Shown piece by piece: positions 12,501 to 22,899 of a DNA stretch of 64,000 bases. The position numbers and the translations under genes are program-made. The notes under the pieces were generated by a model. It was not told where the DNA came from. It saw only the letters and a program-made list of their open reading frames with translations, and ran no database searches. Position 1 is the stretch's first letter. The number at the start of each line of letters is the position of its first letter. The stretch is from Acheta domesticus (lineage: Eukaryota; Arthropoda; Insecta; Orthoptera; Gryllidae), in NCBI GenBank assembly GCA_031308135.1, contig JAHLJT010000631.1, forward strand, positions 159,564,921 through 159,628,920. Direction: 5' to 3'.

Positions 12501-15500
12501 TTTTGTGCCCAGATTTCAGCCAAAATACGTAGCACAATTACTGCCTTCATTTCCTCTTTGTCAGACTTATACGTGCTGCGATCACTTTTATTCCTCTCTA
12601 AATCCATTTCATTTTTGATGTTGGTGGATTCTGTAATTCTCCAAATCAATAAACAAGGAAACATTATCCTGTTCTTTCGGAATTGCGTGCAGACTGATTT
12701 TTCTAGGGCGGTGAGTAACGATATTCTGTTCCCGCTTTCAGCAAAAGTTGACGTATTCTTCCACTCTTTTCTTAACATATAAAGTGACCTAAAATGTTCG
12801 TAGTACTTCAGTATTAATTTTTCAGGGGAATCCTAACGTAAAAATACAGCATGTAATACGTTCCCAAACTAATAGAATATACGAGACTGAAGACACCTTT
12901 GCTAACGTAGAAAGTAACGCGGGGGTCTCTGGGCACCCCAAACAAACAATAGCTTGCTACACGGATAAAACTCACTAAACTGGCAAACTGAGAGCACATA
13001 AAATATCATGATACAAAAAGAGAAGGGTACTAAAGCAATGGTCAGGGTAGCCAACATGGGAATCACAACAAGCGGGAAGAAAGAATCGTGGGGGTCCCTC
13101 AGACCCCCGCGTTACCACTCCCGGGTTAAATGAAGCTCATCGTAATATCAAAATGGCAATAAGACACTCACTTCAATATGTTGTACCTTGGATCTATCTA
13201 AAGTGTTGTTGGACAGATTCGAGGTACGATACTTCCCTAATTATAGTACTATTTGATTTGATGTAATCTATTTACGTTTAGATTTACAACTAAATATGAG
13301 TTATCGATGATTTCAAAATGTTATTTTTAAAAAGAACAATCTACAGAAACAATTTACAATCTATAGAAACTGAGAAATATTTAACTTTGGCTTATCTCAC
13401 TTCCATTTCTAGAGTAGTCGCTCAAATCAAGCTGTTCAGTGACAAAGAAATCAACATCAATAGTAGAAATATTTGGCACAAAGTACATTCAGATTCAATT
13501 TGCTCACTATGTAATATGAATACTGATGGAAACCTGAAACATATTTTAAGTGAGTGCCCAATATTTAAAGGGCTTAGAGAACCGTACCAAAATGATGTAT
13601 TATCCTTTCCAAATTGTGTCATTAAACTAAACACTGAAAGATCTAAAACTCTGTATAATATTATGTCATCAATTCCGAAATTACGAGCATTTATTATCAC
13701 TGGAGAGTTCTAGCTAAATTCAACAGGTTGTCTCACTTGACGCAGGTTGCTCTGTATATATTTGTACTATACTGTACATTATATTGACTTAATTATTTTG
13801 TATTTTATGTTATTATATTATTTTGTTATTGTGTTATTATATTATATACATTTGTTGTGTTATTTTGTATTGTATCTTGTACTTACTACTTTATGCTATT
13901 AGAGGTTATTTGTAATGAAATTGTTCCTGATAGAGCTGTGAATATACAGAGCAATTTGTAATAGGTTAACCCTGAAAACAAATTACTAAATAAAATTGCA
14001 ATTGAATTGAAAGTATTGATGTTTACCTTGCCCGTACGTATACGAGAAAGTAAAACAAACGAATTTATCTCCACATTCCGCGTGGCATCATATAGAGGCG
14101 GATACAAAGTGTTTCATGAGTAGGGCCCGGATAATTATGTACTAAAAATTGGGAAAATATGTACATATATATGTATTATAATATACAGAAATATGTATTC
14201 AAAAGTATGAAATATGTAACATTAAGTATCATTATATCAATTATTTTTTATTAAAATACCTTTGTCTTAGTATATATTGTTCTGTGTACGTAATATAAAA
14301 ACCAGAATTAAACATTATAGTTCTCATAATCCTATTGTTTACAACGATCTTCATATCAATAAGAAACACATCGTCTCCGATATTATTTCAGTTTTATACC
14401 TTCCCTTTGTGGCTCTAACACGCAACCAATCTTTATAAATGAGGTCTCTAAAGAAAGAGAATTTCAAGGAGACGTGACGAATTGTATTTTGACTTTAAAA
14501 ATATGAAGGACTTGTTTAAAAAACATCCAAATGTTAATGTCAAATACACTTTCTATTTTTCTCCGTGTTTTCTGGATTCAGTGTGACGGAATTGTCCCCT
14601 CACAGCACTGCACTAAATTGTTTCGAATCCTGGGTTTTTCTCCAGAACGGAAGATCTCTTTTTCTTCACTAGATCTCCCTTTTGACCCTCAAATGATAAA
14701 TGAACAGTTTTTAAAGAAGCGACTGCTGATTGGGTAATTTCAAAGCTACCAGAAAGTTCCAGGGAAGATGTTTACAAAGATGTTCCAGGGAATTGTTGTG
14801 CTTATTGAAAATGGAGGCAATATAGTTGTTCAGCTTTTGAGAATCAAACAATTCCTTCGATATGCCTATAGCTGCTGTAGCTTCAGAATCAAACTGATGT
14901 ATAATTTGTATTATAAAATCAAAATTTTGAGTATTGTAGTTCATAGCTTCAATCCACGTGCCCCACCTCGTTAATCCTTTTCTGTATTGGAAATCAATGC
15001 GTCAACTTTATCAAACTGAGATCTAATCAGCCCTGCAAACACAACGCACTCACAAGATAGGTTAGAAGTAGTAATTTTGCAACAATATCTGCAGGGCTTC
15101 TGCTGCCTTGAACATGTACGGCGCTGCACTAGTACCAGAAGGAAGACATTATGTTTAACTTCATTAAGCCACAAAAATCCCGTTGTATCGTTCAAAAGAT
15201 TTGTAATAGTTTGATCGTTGCATTTGGGTAACACTTCACAAGTTAACAAAATAAGACTTACACTTTTAAACGTTCATTAAACCTGTCACAATCTTGCCAA
15301 TATGATTTCCTTGCACATCAGTTCCACGGCGAGATTTTACTTCAAATTTTCGGTCGAAAGACATAATTTACGAACAACGATAGAGAGACGCATGTAAAAA
15401 TCAGGGAAAGAAAAAAATATCAACGGCCCTTCTTGAACTGCAGCGTGAGTTTTTGGTGCAGGGTATCAAGGTAAAAAGGAGACCTCTAAAATATGCGAAG

Positions 15501-17238
15501 TGGGTGTGCGATATCGCCTGCTAAAGATATCATTTTTACAAATCAAACTTCCTCTGTTCTCCGCGATACTCGCGCTGAAAACTAACAGAACAGAAGCCAT
15601 GGATTGCATCGTCGCCTTCCCCTTTTACTTCCAATACCGTTGGCATTCATGGATACACTCAATTCAGCTCGTAATAATAGCTTCATTTTAGAGAGGAGGC
15701 TAGAGAAAAAATGTTTGACAATTCTGAATTGTTTGTTTGGATGATTCCTTGTCAAAAACCGATAGAAAAAATAAAGAAATAATTTTTTTTAAATGTGGAA
15801 TGGAATGGAAAAATGGAAAAATTCAGTAATATGTAAAAATATGTTTTTTTGTGTAAAATATGTAAATATAAGTAATTTCGGGCAAAATATGTAAATATAT
15901 GTACTAAAAACTCAACGTTTTTGGCCACTAACCGATGTGAAACGTGAAGATATCGTTGATTCAACTTGCTAGAGTTACCTTAGGAAAATATGTAATTACA
16001 TAATTATCCGGGCCCTATTCATGAGGTTAATTTCCATTCGGATTCCCGTAATCATTTTGAAATAATGTTTCTATTATTAACTTGGAAATTCTAAAAAAAT
16101 GTACTCTAGTGTATTGCTAATGAGAATACTGGTTTGATCATGAATTCATATTCAGGGCATTTATAACACGATCTATTCATGGTAACGTTTTTGAATAAAA
16201 CTTGAGTAAACGTGTGTAAATAACATTTGCTCTGTGTGTGGAAGGGTGAGCACGGATTCAGTGCCCCCCATCCCCGCCGCCTTGAATCCGCCCCTGCTAT
16301 CATACCTCGGTAGCTGCCCAATGCAGGGCAGTGTGTCCTTCGTCGTCAGTTATGTTGGGGTCGGCATCAGCAGCCAGCAACGCTTTCACGAAGTTCTCTC
16401 CTCCTGCTTTCCAACATGCTTCTCTCAGAAGGGTGTGCTGTTTGAAAACGTGAATGTCACATATAAATACGTTAATGTTACCAAAGAGTTGTACATTTAT
16501 ATTTATATTATAGTTGGAGATTTTTTCGTAAGTCAGTTAGTTCCAACAAATATCGAGTTTGAGAACTTTGTTATTAGCAGCAAGTCATTTAGTTTTATTG
16601 ATATAAAGATTATGATTAAACGGCCGAAATATGTAAATAAATTAATTTTTCATAATATATTTATTTAGGTTTATGAACAAAATTAAGTTTGCAGTGTGAA
16701 TTGCAACGTAGGTTTGTTTCTGTGGCGGGATAAATATCCCGGAAAAAAATTTGTTTTGATCATCAAGAATTTTACGAATATGATAACTGTATCTATGGAA
16801 TAAACTTAAATACGAGAACCATAATCTCGAAAGTCTTTCACCAATGTAGTTTCCTTGGAAAAATTAGTTAAAAAAGTATCGACGTCCGTTAATTTGCATC
16901 TTCGCCATGTCACTCACTTTCAAGAACTAGGTAGAAATATACTTTATTTGATATAGTAGTGCAGATGCTAATAATTACTCACGCCAAAGAGGAAGTAACG
17001 AAAAAATTTGTGAACAATAATAGTGTGGTAATATTCCGTGAGCAAATGGCATATACCTGATTTTCATATTTGTAGTCAACATTCACATCTTTCTTCAAGA
17101 GAGCAGTAAATGTTGCAAAATCATCGTTCCAAATGGCTTCTAGCAGTTGCCTCTGGGCATTCTCGTTTAATCGTCGTTTTCTCGCAGTCGTGTCCTCTAC
17201 TCTCACTTCTGGGCATATTTCAATGTCCACGGAGCTTT
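6299..17238 (-). CDS. second painless-like TRPA gene (gene 1), four N-terminal exons, incomplete
   Basis: Exons in transcript order: 17238-17057, 16437-16306, 8247-7990, 6525-6299. Each matches an exon of gene 2 in sequence, position and phase: 17057 to 62714, 16306 to 55252, 7990 to 52395, 6299 to 51071. All are open and have good splice sites, so the gene looks intact as far as it is seen. It encodes about 265 residues of ankyrin-repeat region. The visible part ends inside a Trp codon (phase 2), as gene 2 does at the same place. The pore exons are not in 1-6298, so they lie further left or are missing. The first exon, with the start codon, was not found right of 17238. By family it would be a plasma-membrane cation channel; function is inferred. 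Confidence 0.85.
6526..7720. other. intron of gene 1, AT-rich
   Basis: No coding, RNA or repeat structure recognised. The small open frame at 7347-7604 has no features that support it. Confidence 0.5.
7725..7893. repeat. GA-rich microsatellite, imperfect
   Basis: (GAGA)n with scattered T, C and A interruptions. It lies within the gene 1 intron, about 100 bases downstream of exon 7990-8247. On the minus strand, which is the transcript, it reads as a pyrimidine-rich CT tract. Confidence 0.95.
7990..8247 (-). CDS. gene 1, ankyrin exon 3
   Basis: Encodes 86 residues in phase 0, beginning RNDKCMQLLLADSRTI, including SPLHCATLAFW and LEVNRPDKFGDSAV, and ending AAQILK. The acceptor is TTATGTACAG and the donor is AAG|GTAAGC. 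It is three residues longer than the gene 2 counterpart. A GA-rich microsatellite lies about 100 bases downstream. Confidence 0.9.
8248..10945. other. intron of gene 1, mostly AT-rich
   Basis: No gene recognised. There is a GC-rich patch at 10370-10560 with GGCAGG-type repeats, and a roughly 100-base region at 9040-9160 with a proline-rich open frame that looks accidental. Confidence 0.45.
10946..11097 (-). mobile_element. tRNA-headed SINE, family B (partial, minus strand)
   Basis: On the minus strand it contains the pol III B-box GGGTTCGAGTCC, followed by a body (CATGGTTGTTTGATCC, CTCATGTATGTG, GGAGGGCCTCGAG, CTGCTGACTCC, GAGGAGCC). The same blocks occur in the same order in the copy at 56318-56635. 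The tRNA 5' half is truncated. Confidence 0.75.
11230..11581 (+). pseudogene. Ulp1-like (C48) cysteine protease fragment, probably transposon-derived
   Basis: The open frame runs from about 11240 to the stop at 11579-11581. It contains VHIPYGGNTLSHWVLGIF, then EYNILSCYDSL. This resembles the His (HW) and Asp (YDS) part of Ulp1/SUMO-protease catalytic domains (…IP…HWVL…YDSL). The oxyanion Gln and catalytic Cys that should follow are absent, because the frame stops about 30 residues later. C48 proteases are carried by several large DNA transposons, so a dead transposon gene is likelier than a host gene. It lies on the strand opposite to gene 1, within its intron. Confidence 0.45.
11582..12136. 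other. intron of gene 1, no gene seen
   Basis: AT-rich, with a purine-rich G/A run at 11667-11701. Nothing else recognised. Confidence 0.45.
12141..13125. mobile_element. piggyBac-like non-autonomous element with TTAA flanks
   Basis: Flanked by TTAA at 12137-12140 and 13126-13129. Both ends start with CCC next to TTAA. The right end, read inward, is CCCGGGAGTGGTAACGCGGG, and the left end has AGTGGTAACGCGGG about 35 bases in. A third copy, GTAACGCGGGGGTCT, sits at 12914. The right end also forms a GGGGGTCT-to-GGGACCCCC hairpin, as piggyBac ends often do. No transposase is recognisable in the interior. The left and right tips differ after the first bases, so the borders are moderately supported. 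Confidence 0.5.
13240..14006 (+). mobile_element. LINE 3' end relic with C-terminal zinc knuckle
   Basis: The open frame at 13318-13713 encodes the tail of a non-LTR reverse transcriptase. It contains CSLCNMNTDGNLKHILSECP, a C-x2-C-x9-H-x4-C knuckle typical of I/R1/Jockey-group LINEs. An AT-rich 3' UTR with TTATTTTG-type repeats follows, then AATAAAATTGCAATTGAATT, which looks like the terminal tail. The catalytic part is missing (5' truncated). Confidence 0.7.
14113..14120. repeat. left target-site duplication of hAT element
   Basis: TTCATGAG, repeated exactly at 16018-16025. Confidence 0.85.
14121..16017. mobile_element. hAT-superfamily DNA transposon, decayed
   Basis: The terminal inverted repeat is TAGGGCCCGGATAATTATGT on both ends, exact over at least 20 bases. 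It is flanked by a perfect 8-base duplication, TTCATGAG (14113-14120 and 16018-16025). An 8-base duplication with TAGGG-type ends is characteristic of hAT elements. Minus-strand open frames at 14711-14944 and 14971-15249 may be broken transposase pieces, but I could not confirm a hAT motif. It sits in the gene 1 intron between exons 8247 and 16306. Confidence 0.85.
16306..16437 (-). CDS. gene 1, ankyrin exon 2
   Basis: Encodes 44 residues in phase 0, from HTLLREACWKAGG to TALHWAATE, with one ankyrin motif. The acceptor is CGTTTTCAAACAG and the donor is GAG|GTATGA. Length and motif spacing are identical to 55252-55383. It is too short and atypical in its start to appear as a long open frame, so it was found by homology to gene 2. 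Confidence 0.88.
16438..17056. other. intron of gene 1
   Basis: AT-rich. No structure recognised. Confidence 0.6.
17057..17238 (-). CDS. gene 1, most upstream exon found
   Basis: Encodes about 60 residues from ESSVDIEICPEVRVED to VDYKYENQ. The acceptor is CATTTATGTTTCAG and the donor is CAG|GTATATG. It begins in phase 1 and contains no in-frame ATG, so at least one more upstream exon is required. Confidence 0.82.
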
Positions 17239-18344
17239 CTGAAACATAAATGTATTGTTTTACAGTGTTCAATGCAAGCTATTTGCCCATTAACACCACC
17301 GACCAGAGAAAAATTTGACCTTAGCATGAGGTAAATTTAATTTATTAAAATTAAAGAGATGGGGTTATTTTAGATTATATTTATTTATTTATTGGACTTT
17401 CAATAATTTCAAGCTTCCTAAATATCTTAGTAATACACAGAAAGTGTTGGATGTATTCCTAAACTAAGTACTTTCATTCTTCTTATCTGATATTAACAGA
17501 AAAAATTTCAACCGAAGCAAAATGAAAACAAAACACTCTCAAATAATTAATTTTATAACTTCCTATTGTTTTTAAGTTATTTGAACAAAAAAATCTATAA
17601 TATTGAAGAACTTCAGTAATGAACATTATAATTATTTCATAATTTTGACTCAAAAGAATTAATGACACTTGAAAGATAACGTTTCCTCAATTGATGCTAA
17701 ACAAATAACGGCCTTTACTGTTAATAATTGATAGTGAATTGCGAAACAATAACAGACAAATGAAAGAAATTAGTATTGAAAAAAAATGAAGAAGTGACAG
17801 GCGTCAAGTACTTTCGCATTTCCCTCATTATACTTACCTTCATGACGTTGAAATGGAGATTTCCATTTGAGCCTCATTCTGCTAGTTTTCAATCTCGAAA
17901 ACGTTGAGCAGAACTGCCACAAGCATCACCATATCGTGGTGCACTGGAAGGAACGGAACCCTGTTTCCTTTCCCCTGCGTGCCACACGCTTTTTATCAGC
18001 TAACATCCTTGTTGGTTTTGCCACATTATATATATCATCTGGGTATTTCTGACGGTTTTTCCAACTTTCCTCATCACATTTTCTTTGTTTAACGACATAG
18101 AGATTTCATAATCCATACATGTATTTCGTTGAATCTACACCTGTCAACGATTTATTTAGCTTTGGCTAGTGGAGTAACACAGAATAATCTATCCTTTTAT
18201 TGCTCTTGGCCTCTTTTGTTCTGAATAAAGACTCATATTCATGATATATAGTGGGTAAAGAAAATGTAGTTGACTTCATATAAGGAAATAGAATCAGACA
18301 CAGTTTGGGGTAGATTTATTTTGAAGTGAAAACACTCCGACTTG
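17239..18344. other. AT-rich DNA upstream of the known exons of gene 1
   Basis: This stretch should be the intron before exon 17057-17238. No upstream exon or promoter was identified, and open frames are short and non-descript. Confidence 0.4.
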
Positions 18345-18995
18345 AAAACAAAAGTTTCTAGAGAACTCAACCGTTTTCTGTGAAAACTAGCTCAAAATTC
18401 CGCATTTTCAGAAACACTCAAACGTCATTTTCTGATACATGGGTCCAAATTTTTTCTTCAAACTTTTCAAAGGGATAATGCTAATTGCACTCTTGAATAT
18501 GGCGTAAAGTTAGATTTCTGGTATTTTTTGTTTTTTCAAAAATTACACAATTTATTTTTTTTGAAAGATTTCTTACGCTTATAATTTGCCCATTACTAGC
18601 AATTTGTAAACACTGTTGTATTTGTAAGTGTAAGTGCTTCGAATGACTTCAAATGACTTTAAATTATGTTTTTCGAAAACTCAAAAGTTTTCTGTGAAAA
18701 ATAGCTTTAAATTTCGCTCTTTTAGTAGCACTTAAACGCCATTTTCTTAAAAACAGCTTCAAATTTTTCAGTGAAAATTGTCTTTAGGACGATGTTTTAC
18801 TGTTATTTAATATTTTTAAAATTATATTTTACTATTAGGAAACCGAATATTTAATAAAATGTCAAAAAAATGTATTTGGATGGCAATACATGGCAGCTGG
18901 CAGGAGTGTGTGGCAAGTCCGAAGAGCTAGCCGATGCCAAAGGAAATATAAAACTAAACGGGAAAATCTGTGCCATTCTGTAACACCACTAGTTA
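18345..18995 (+). repeat. unnamed dispersed repeat family X, 3' part
   Basis: Shares blocks with 47200-47860 and 58680-59307: a CTCAACCGTTTTCTGTGAAA block, a TTCGCATTTT block, ATGGCAGCTGGCAGGAGTGT, and the terminal TCTGTGCCATTCTGT followed by CACCACTAGTT. No coding capacity is seen. Confidence 0.7.
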
Positions 18996-18999
18996 CTTA

Positions 19000-19257
19000 C
19001 TATTTCATTATTGATTACTCAAAATTGTAGATATTATTTAGTTTTTTATTGGGACATATTTGTCCCAATAATCCCAATATTGTCCCCATATTTGTCCCAA
19101 TTGATCTTTCTGGGTATGATGGAAAATAATGTTGAGAATAAAATGAATTTTTTTCGTCAGGTCGCGCATGACTTTTATAATTGGCGGGCGAGCGGCAAGA
19201 TAGTGCGCTCTGTCGGGGATCGGCGGCGGCAGCTACAAGCTGTTGGACAGGGCCTGG
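19000..19257 (+). mobile_element. left half of an LTR-like sequence split by the Foldback-like element
   Basis: Removing the 19267-29833 insertion and one copy of its 9-base duplication joins this GC-rich segment to 29843-30203. The joined sequence has a TTTAAA box, a GAGAGCAGCAGTCGG initiator-like region and AATAAA near the end, as in an insect LTR. Exact LTR ends were not found. A GGGACATATTTGTCCC hairpin lies near 19050. Confidence 0.35.
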
Positions 19258-19266
19258 TAGGCTTGA
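19258..19266. repeat. left 9-base target-site duplication
   Basis: TAGGCTTGA, repeated exactly at 29834-29842, immediately outside matching inverted ends. Confidence 0.88.
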
Positions 19267-20690
19267 AGCCATCTAAAGCTAGCAGCGCCCAGAAACCAAT
19301 CTCAACCAAACTATATCCAAAATTTTAGGCTAATTTTAGGCTAATTAAATGCTCTATTCCCGAATTTTAGGCTCTTCTGGATTTCCGAAATCGTGGGCGC
19401 TGCTAGCTTTAGCCTAAAGCTAGCAGCGCCCACCCAGAATCCATCTCAAAATCAATTGTAAAATCCGAAACCCATCCCAAAATTTAAGAATAATTTTAGG
19501 CTCTTGGAAAAAAATCATCCCCACCTTCAAATTCCAAAAAATTAGGGCTATACAAAGCGAAACAATTAACATTGATTCTTACGGGTGAAATAACACCAAA
19601 ATCAAAAACCTTAGGAAAAATCTGAAACCCCTCCCAAAAGTTAAGAATAATTTTAGGCTCTTGGAAAAAAATTATCCCCGCCTTCAAATTCCAAAAATCA
19701 GGGCTGTACAAAGCGAAACAATTAACATTGGTTCTTATCTGCGAATAAACATCAAAATCAAAAAACCTTAGGAAAAATCTGAAACCCCTCCCAAAAGTTA
19801 AGAATAATTTTAGGCTCTTGGAAAAAAATCATCCCCGCCTTCAAATTCCAAAAATCAGGGCTGTACAAACAAAACAATTAACATTGGTTCTTACGGGTGA
19901 AATAACACCAAAATCAAAAGACCTTAGGAAAAATCTGAAACCCCTCCCAAAAGTTAAGAATAAGTTTAGGTTCTTAGAAAAAAATCATCCACGCCTTCAA
20001 ATTCCAAAAATCAGGGCTGTACAAAGCGAAACAATTAACATTGGTTCTTATCTGCGAATAAACATCAAAATCAAAAAACCTTAGGAAAAATCTGAAACCC
20101 CTCCAAAAGTTAAGAATAATTTTAGGCTCTTGGAAAAAAATCATCCCCGCCTTCAAATTCCAAAAATCAGGGCTGTACAAAACAAAACAATTAACATTGG
20201 TTCTTACGGTGAAATAACACCAAAATCAAAAGACCTTAGGAAAAATCTGAAACCCCTCCCAAAAGTTAAGAATAAGTTTAGGTTCTTAGAAAAAAATCAT
20301 CCACGCCTTCAAATTCCAAAAATCAGGGCTGTACAAAGCGAAACAATTAACATTGGTTCTTATCTGCGAATAAACATCAAAATCAAAAAACCTTAGGAAA
20401 AATCTGAAACCCCTCCCAAAAGTTAAGAATAATTTTAGGCTCTTGGAAAAAAATCATCCCCGCCTTCAAATTCCAAAAATCAGGGCTGTACAAAACGAAA
20501 AAATTAACATTGGTTCTTACGGGTGAAATAACACCAAATTCAAAAAACCTTAGGAAAAATCTGAAACCCCTCCCAAAAGTTAAGAATAATTTTAGACTCT
20601 AGGAAAATAATTATCCCGCCTTCAAATTCCAAAATTTAGGGCTGTACAAAGCGAAACAATTAACATTGGTTCTTTCGGGCGAATAAACAC
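19267..20690 (+). repeat. left arm of the Foldback-like element: 157-base tandem array
   Basis: The motif AAGAATAATTTTAGGCTC recurs with starts at about 19486, 19643, 19800, 19956, 20112, 20269, 20425 and 20582 (spacing 156-157). Units alternate between two versions, GGGTGAAATAACACC and CTGCGAATAAACATC, giving a higher-order period of about 313 bases. The outer 19397-19437 segment is a palindrome of the tip motif. Confidence 0.93.
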
Positions 20691-21288
20691 CACTCACTAT
20701 GAAAGAACTCACTATGAAGAAAAAAATATCTTTGAAGGAAAAACCTCCATCTGTAATTTTGTAGTTGGAGGAAGACGTTGAATAAAATTCAAAATTTTGC
20801 AATTTTCGAAAATTTAGCGTTTACTGTGAACATCGTATCTATGTCACCATAATAAGTGCATTTTACTCTGTTCTTACAAGAAATTTAAAGAAAAATTTGG
20901 AGCAGTTTTTGAGAAAAGTTTAAAACGTCCGGGAGCTTCATGTAAAGTACCCCAAATTTTATAGTATCTTTTTCCAAATCTCAAAGCTTTCACTCAAACC
21001 AGATCGTGCGGGGAATATCCATTTTGGAAGAAATCGTACGTATGGTTTAGGTGCTAGCAGTGTTGACGGACGGACGGGGACGGACAGATGGACGTTTTCC
21101 TTTCAGTTGGTTTTTGGGAATCAAGGACCAACAAAAACGGGTTTCTGGCTACACCACGTGTTAAGGGATTTTTTTTCTTAATTTAGCAACTGGATTTATC
21201 CACTTTTCGTCATCAGGACCAGACAACTAATTTTTTGCTGGCGAAAATTCGCCATTTTCCCCGCAGCATCATATAACTTTCCCTATAC
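20691..21288 (-). repeat. repeat family X, 5' part, inverted
   Basis: On the minus strand this matches the beginning of the copies at 46366 and 57721: a GGAAAGTTATATGATGCTGC-type start, GGATAAATCCAGTTGC, CGTCCGTC-type runs and CTAGCACCTAAACC. It is nested inside the Foldback-like element next to the inner edge of the left arm. Confidence 0.75.
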
Positions 21289-22600
21289 TATGTATATTAC
21301 TCTGTATTTAAATAGCATTTATTGTCGACAGAACAATTTTATACATGGTGGTAGTTTTGCACTACATAGCATGTATATATTGGATGGTTGGAGAGTTCAA
21401 GATTGCTTTGACCTTTCTTGCGTTATTTATAATAGTCTGAAGATTTTCTTCTCTTGTGTAACTGACGCACCTCTTTTGTTTTATTTACACTATCATTACT
21501 TCAACAACCTACATCTAATTACAATTACTTCATAAGCGACTCTGTCGCGTCCTTATTGCTTTTATCTTCGAAATTCTCTTATCTGAAAGACCTGACACTA
21601 AGCACAGGTGTCACTGTCACGTCTTGTTGTGCACTGATTACTATTTACACTATTTACATTTTAACTGCTCCATCACTGCACCATCTTCTTTGACAAGGTG
21701 TAGGGGCATCAAGGGGCTCCGGGTGGTGGCGCGGGAGTTTTTAGGTGCGAATTGGCCTCCGCCAGATGATGCCCGCGGCCGAGGCGGCCCCCGCCGGACA
21801 CAGTTTTATTTATTTACACACACGGCGGTATTCGGCAGGGACCAGGTCTGGACGGTGTGCTTGTAATAGCAGGCGCCACTACGTCGGTAAAGCTAGCACC
21901 CCCACTTTCTCAAACTCAAAAATGCTTGCGCCATAATTTTGGGCTAATTTCAGCCCCCTTCCAAAAATGTTGGGCTACCTCCCAACACCTTGAAATTACG
22001 ATTTCAAATTTGGCCGGTAAAGCTAGCACCCCCACTTACTTAAAATTCAAATGTTTTTGCACGGTCAAAACAAGTGAATTTTGGGCTTCTGGGGGCCACT
22101 TTTCAAAATTTCGAAACACACCCCTAAATACTAAAAACAAAAAATCAAAACTACCCTAATTCTCAAATTTCAAAATTTCTCCCACCATAAGTTTGGGATA
22201 TTTTGGGCTCTTCAGTGACACCAGAAACATTATTTTGGTACCCTACAATCTCCGAATTAAGGTTAAAAATTGTGGGTTGTTAATTTAACACCCACCCGTA
22301 CTGAAATTCGAAAATATTTGTGTGGTCGTAAACGTGCGAAATTTTTGTTCCTTTTCAAAATTTCGAAACTCACCCCTACGTACGATAACAAATATTTAAA
22401 ACCATCCCAATAGCAACTCAAATCAAAAAATCTTGGGCCATAATTTTGGGTTCTTTAGTGTCATCAAAAAACACCCCGAAATCAACTTAGCAAAAAGGAG
22501 GACGGAGAAGCTAGAATCTCACTATCTCAAAACTAGGAAATCCGGAGAAACTTCACTCATATTCTGGGAGAATTATACCGTACACGTGTATTTCCAACAT
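21289..22600. other. interior of the Foldback-like element, unassigned
   Basis: AT-rich to 21680, then a GC-rich patch to about 21900. From about 21885 there are two copies of TAAAGCTAGCACCCCCACTT (21885 and 22018). These resemble the tip motif TAAAGCTAGCAGCGCCCA and may be old terminal sequences. No transposase motif seen. Confidence 0.4.
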
Positions 22601-22899
22601 TAAAAAAAGAAAAAAATGTATTTGTTGAGAGTTTTACCAATTATTCGGACAGGATCAATATCAAGCCTTGAAATAATTACTTTAATTCATTTCTATGTAA
22701 ATATCCAATATGAACTTATTAAATATTTCATACAAGAAAAATTCTCTCCAAAAAGCAGCGACGAATTAAAAGATAAAATAGTTATTTAACTATACATCTA
22801 CAATTCTAAAATCACAATCAACAATAGAGAAATCCAAAAATGGGAAAAGAATAATGCCTAGTATAAAAGGCAAACTACATTTTTTCTCAATCTTTCATT

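Noticed and set aside
19818..20396. Repeated 88-residue frames
   Set aside because: Products of the 157-base array in the Foldback-like arm.
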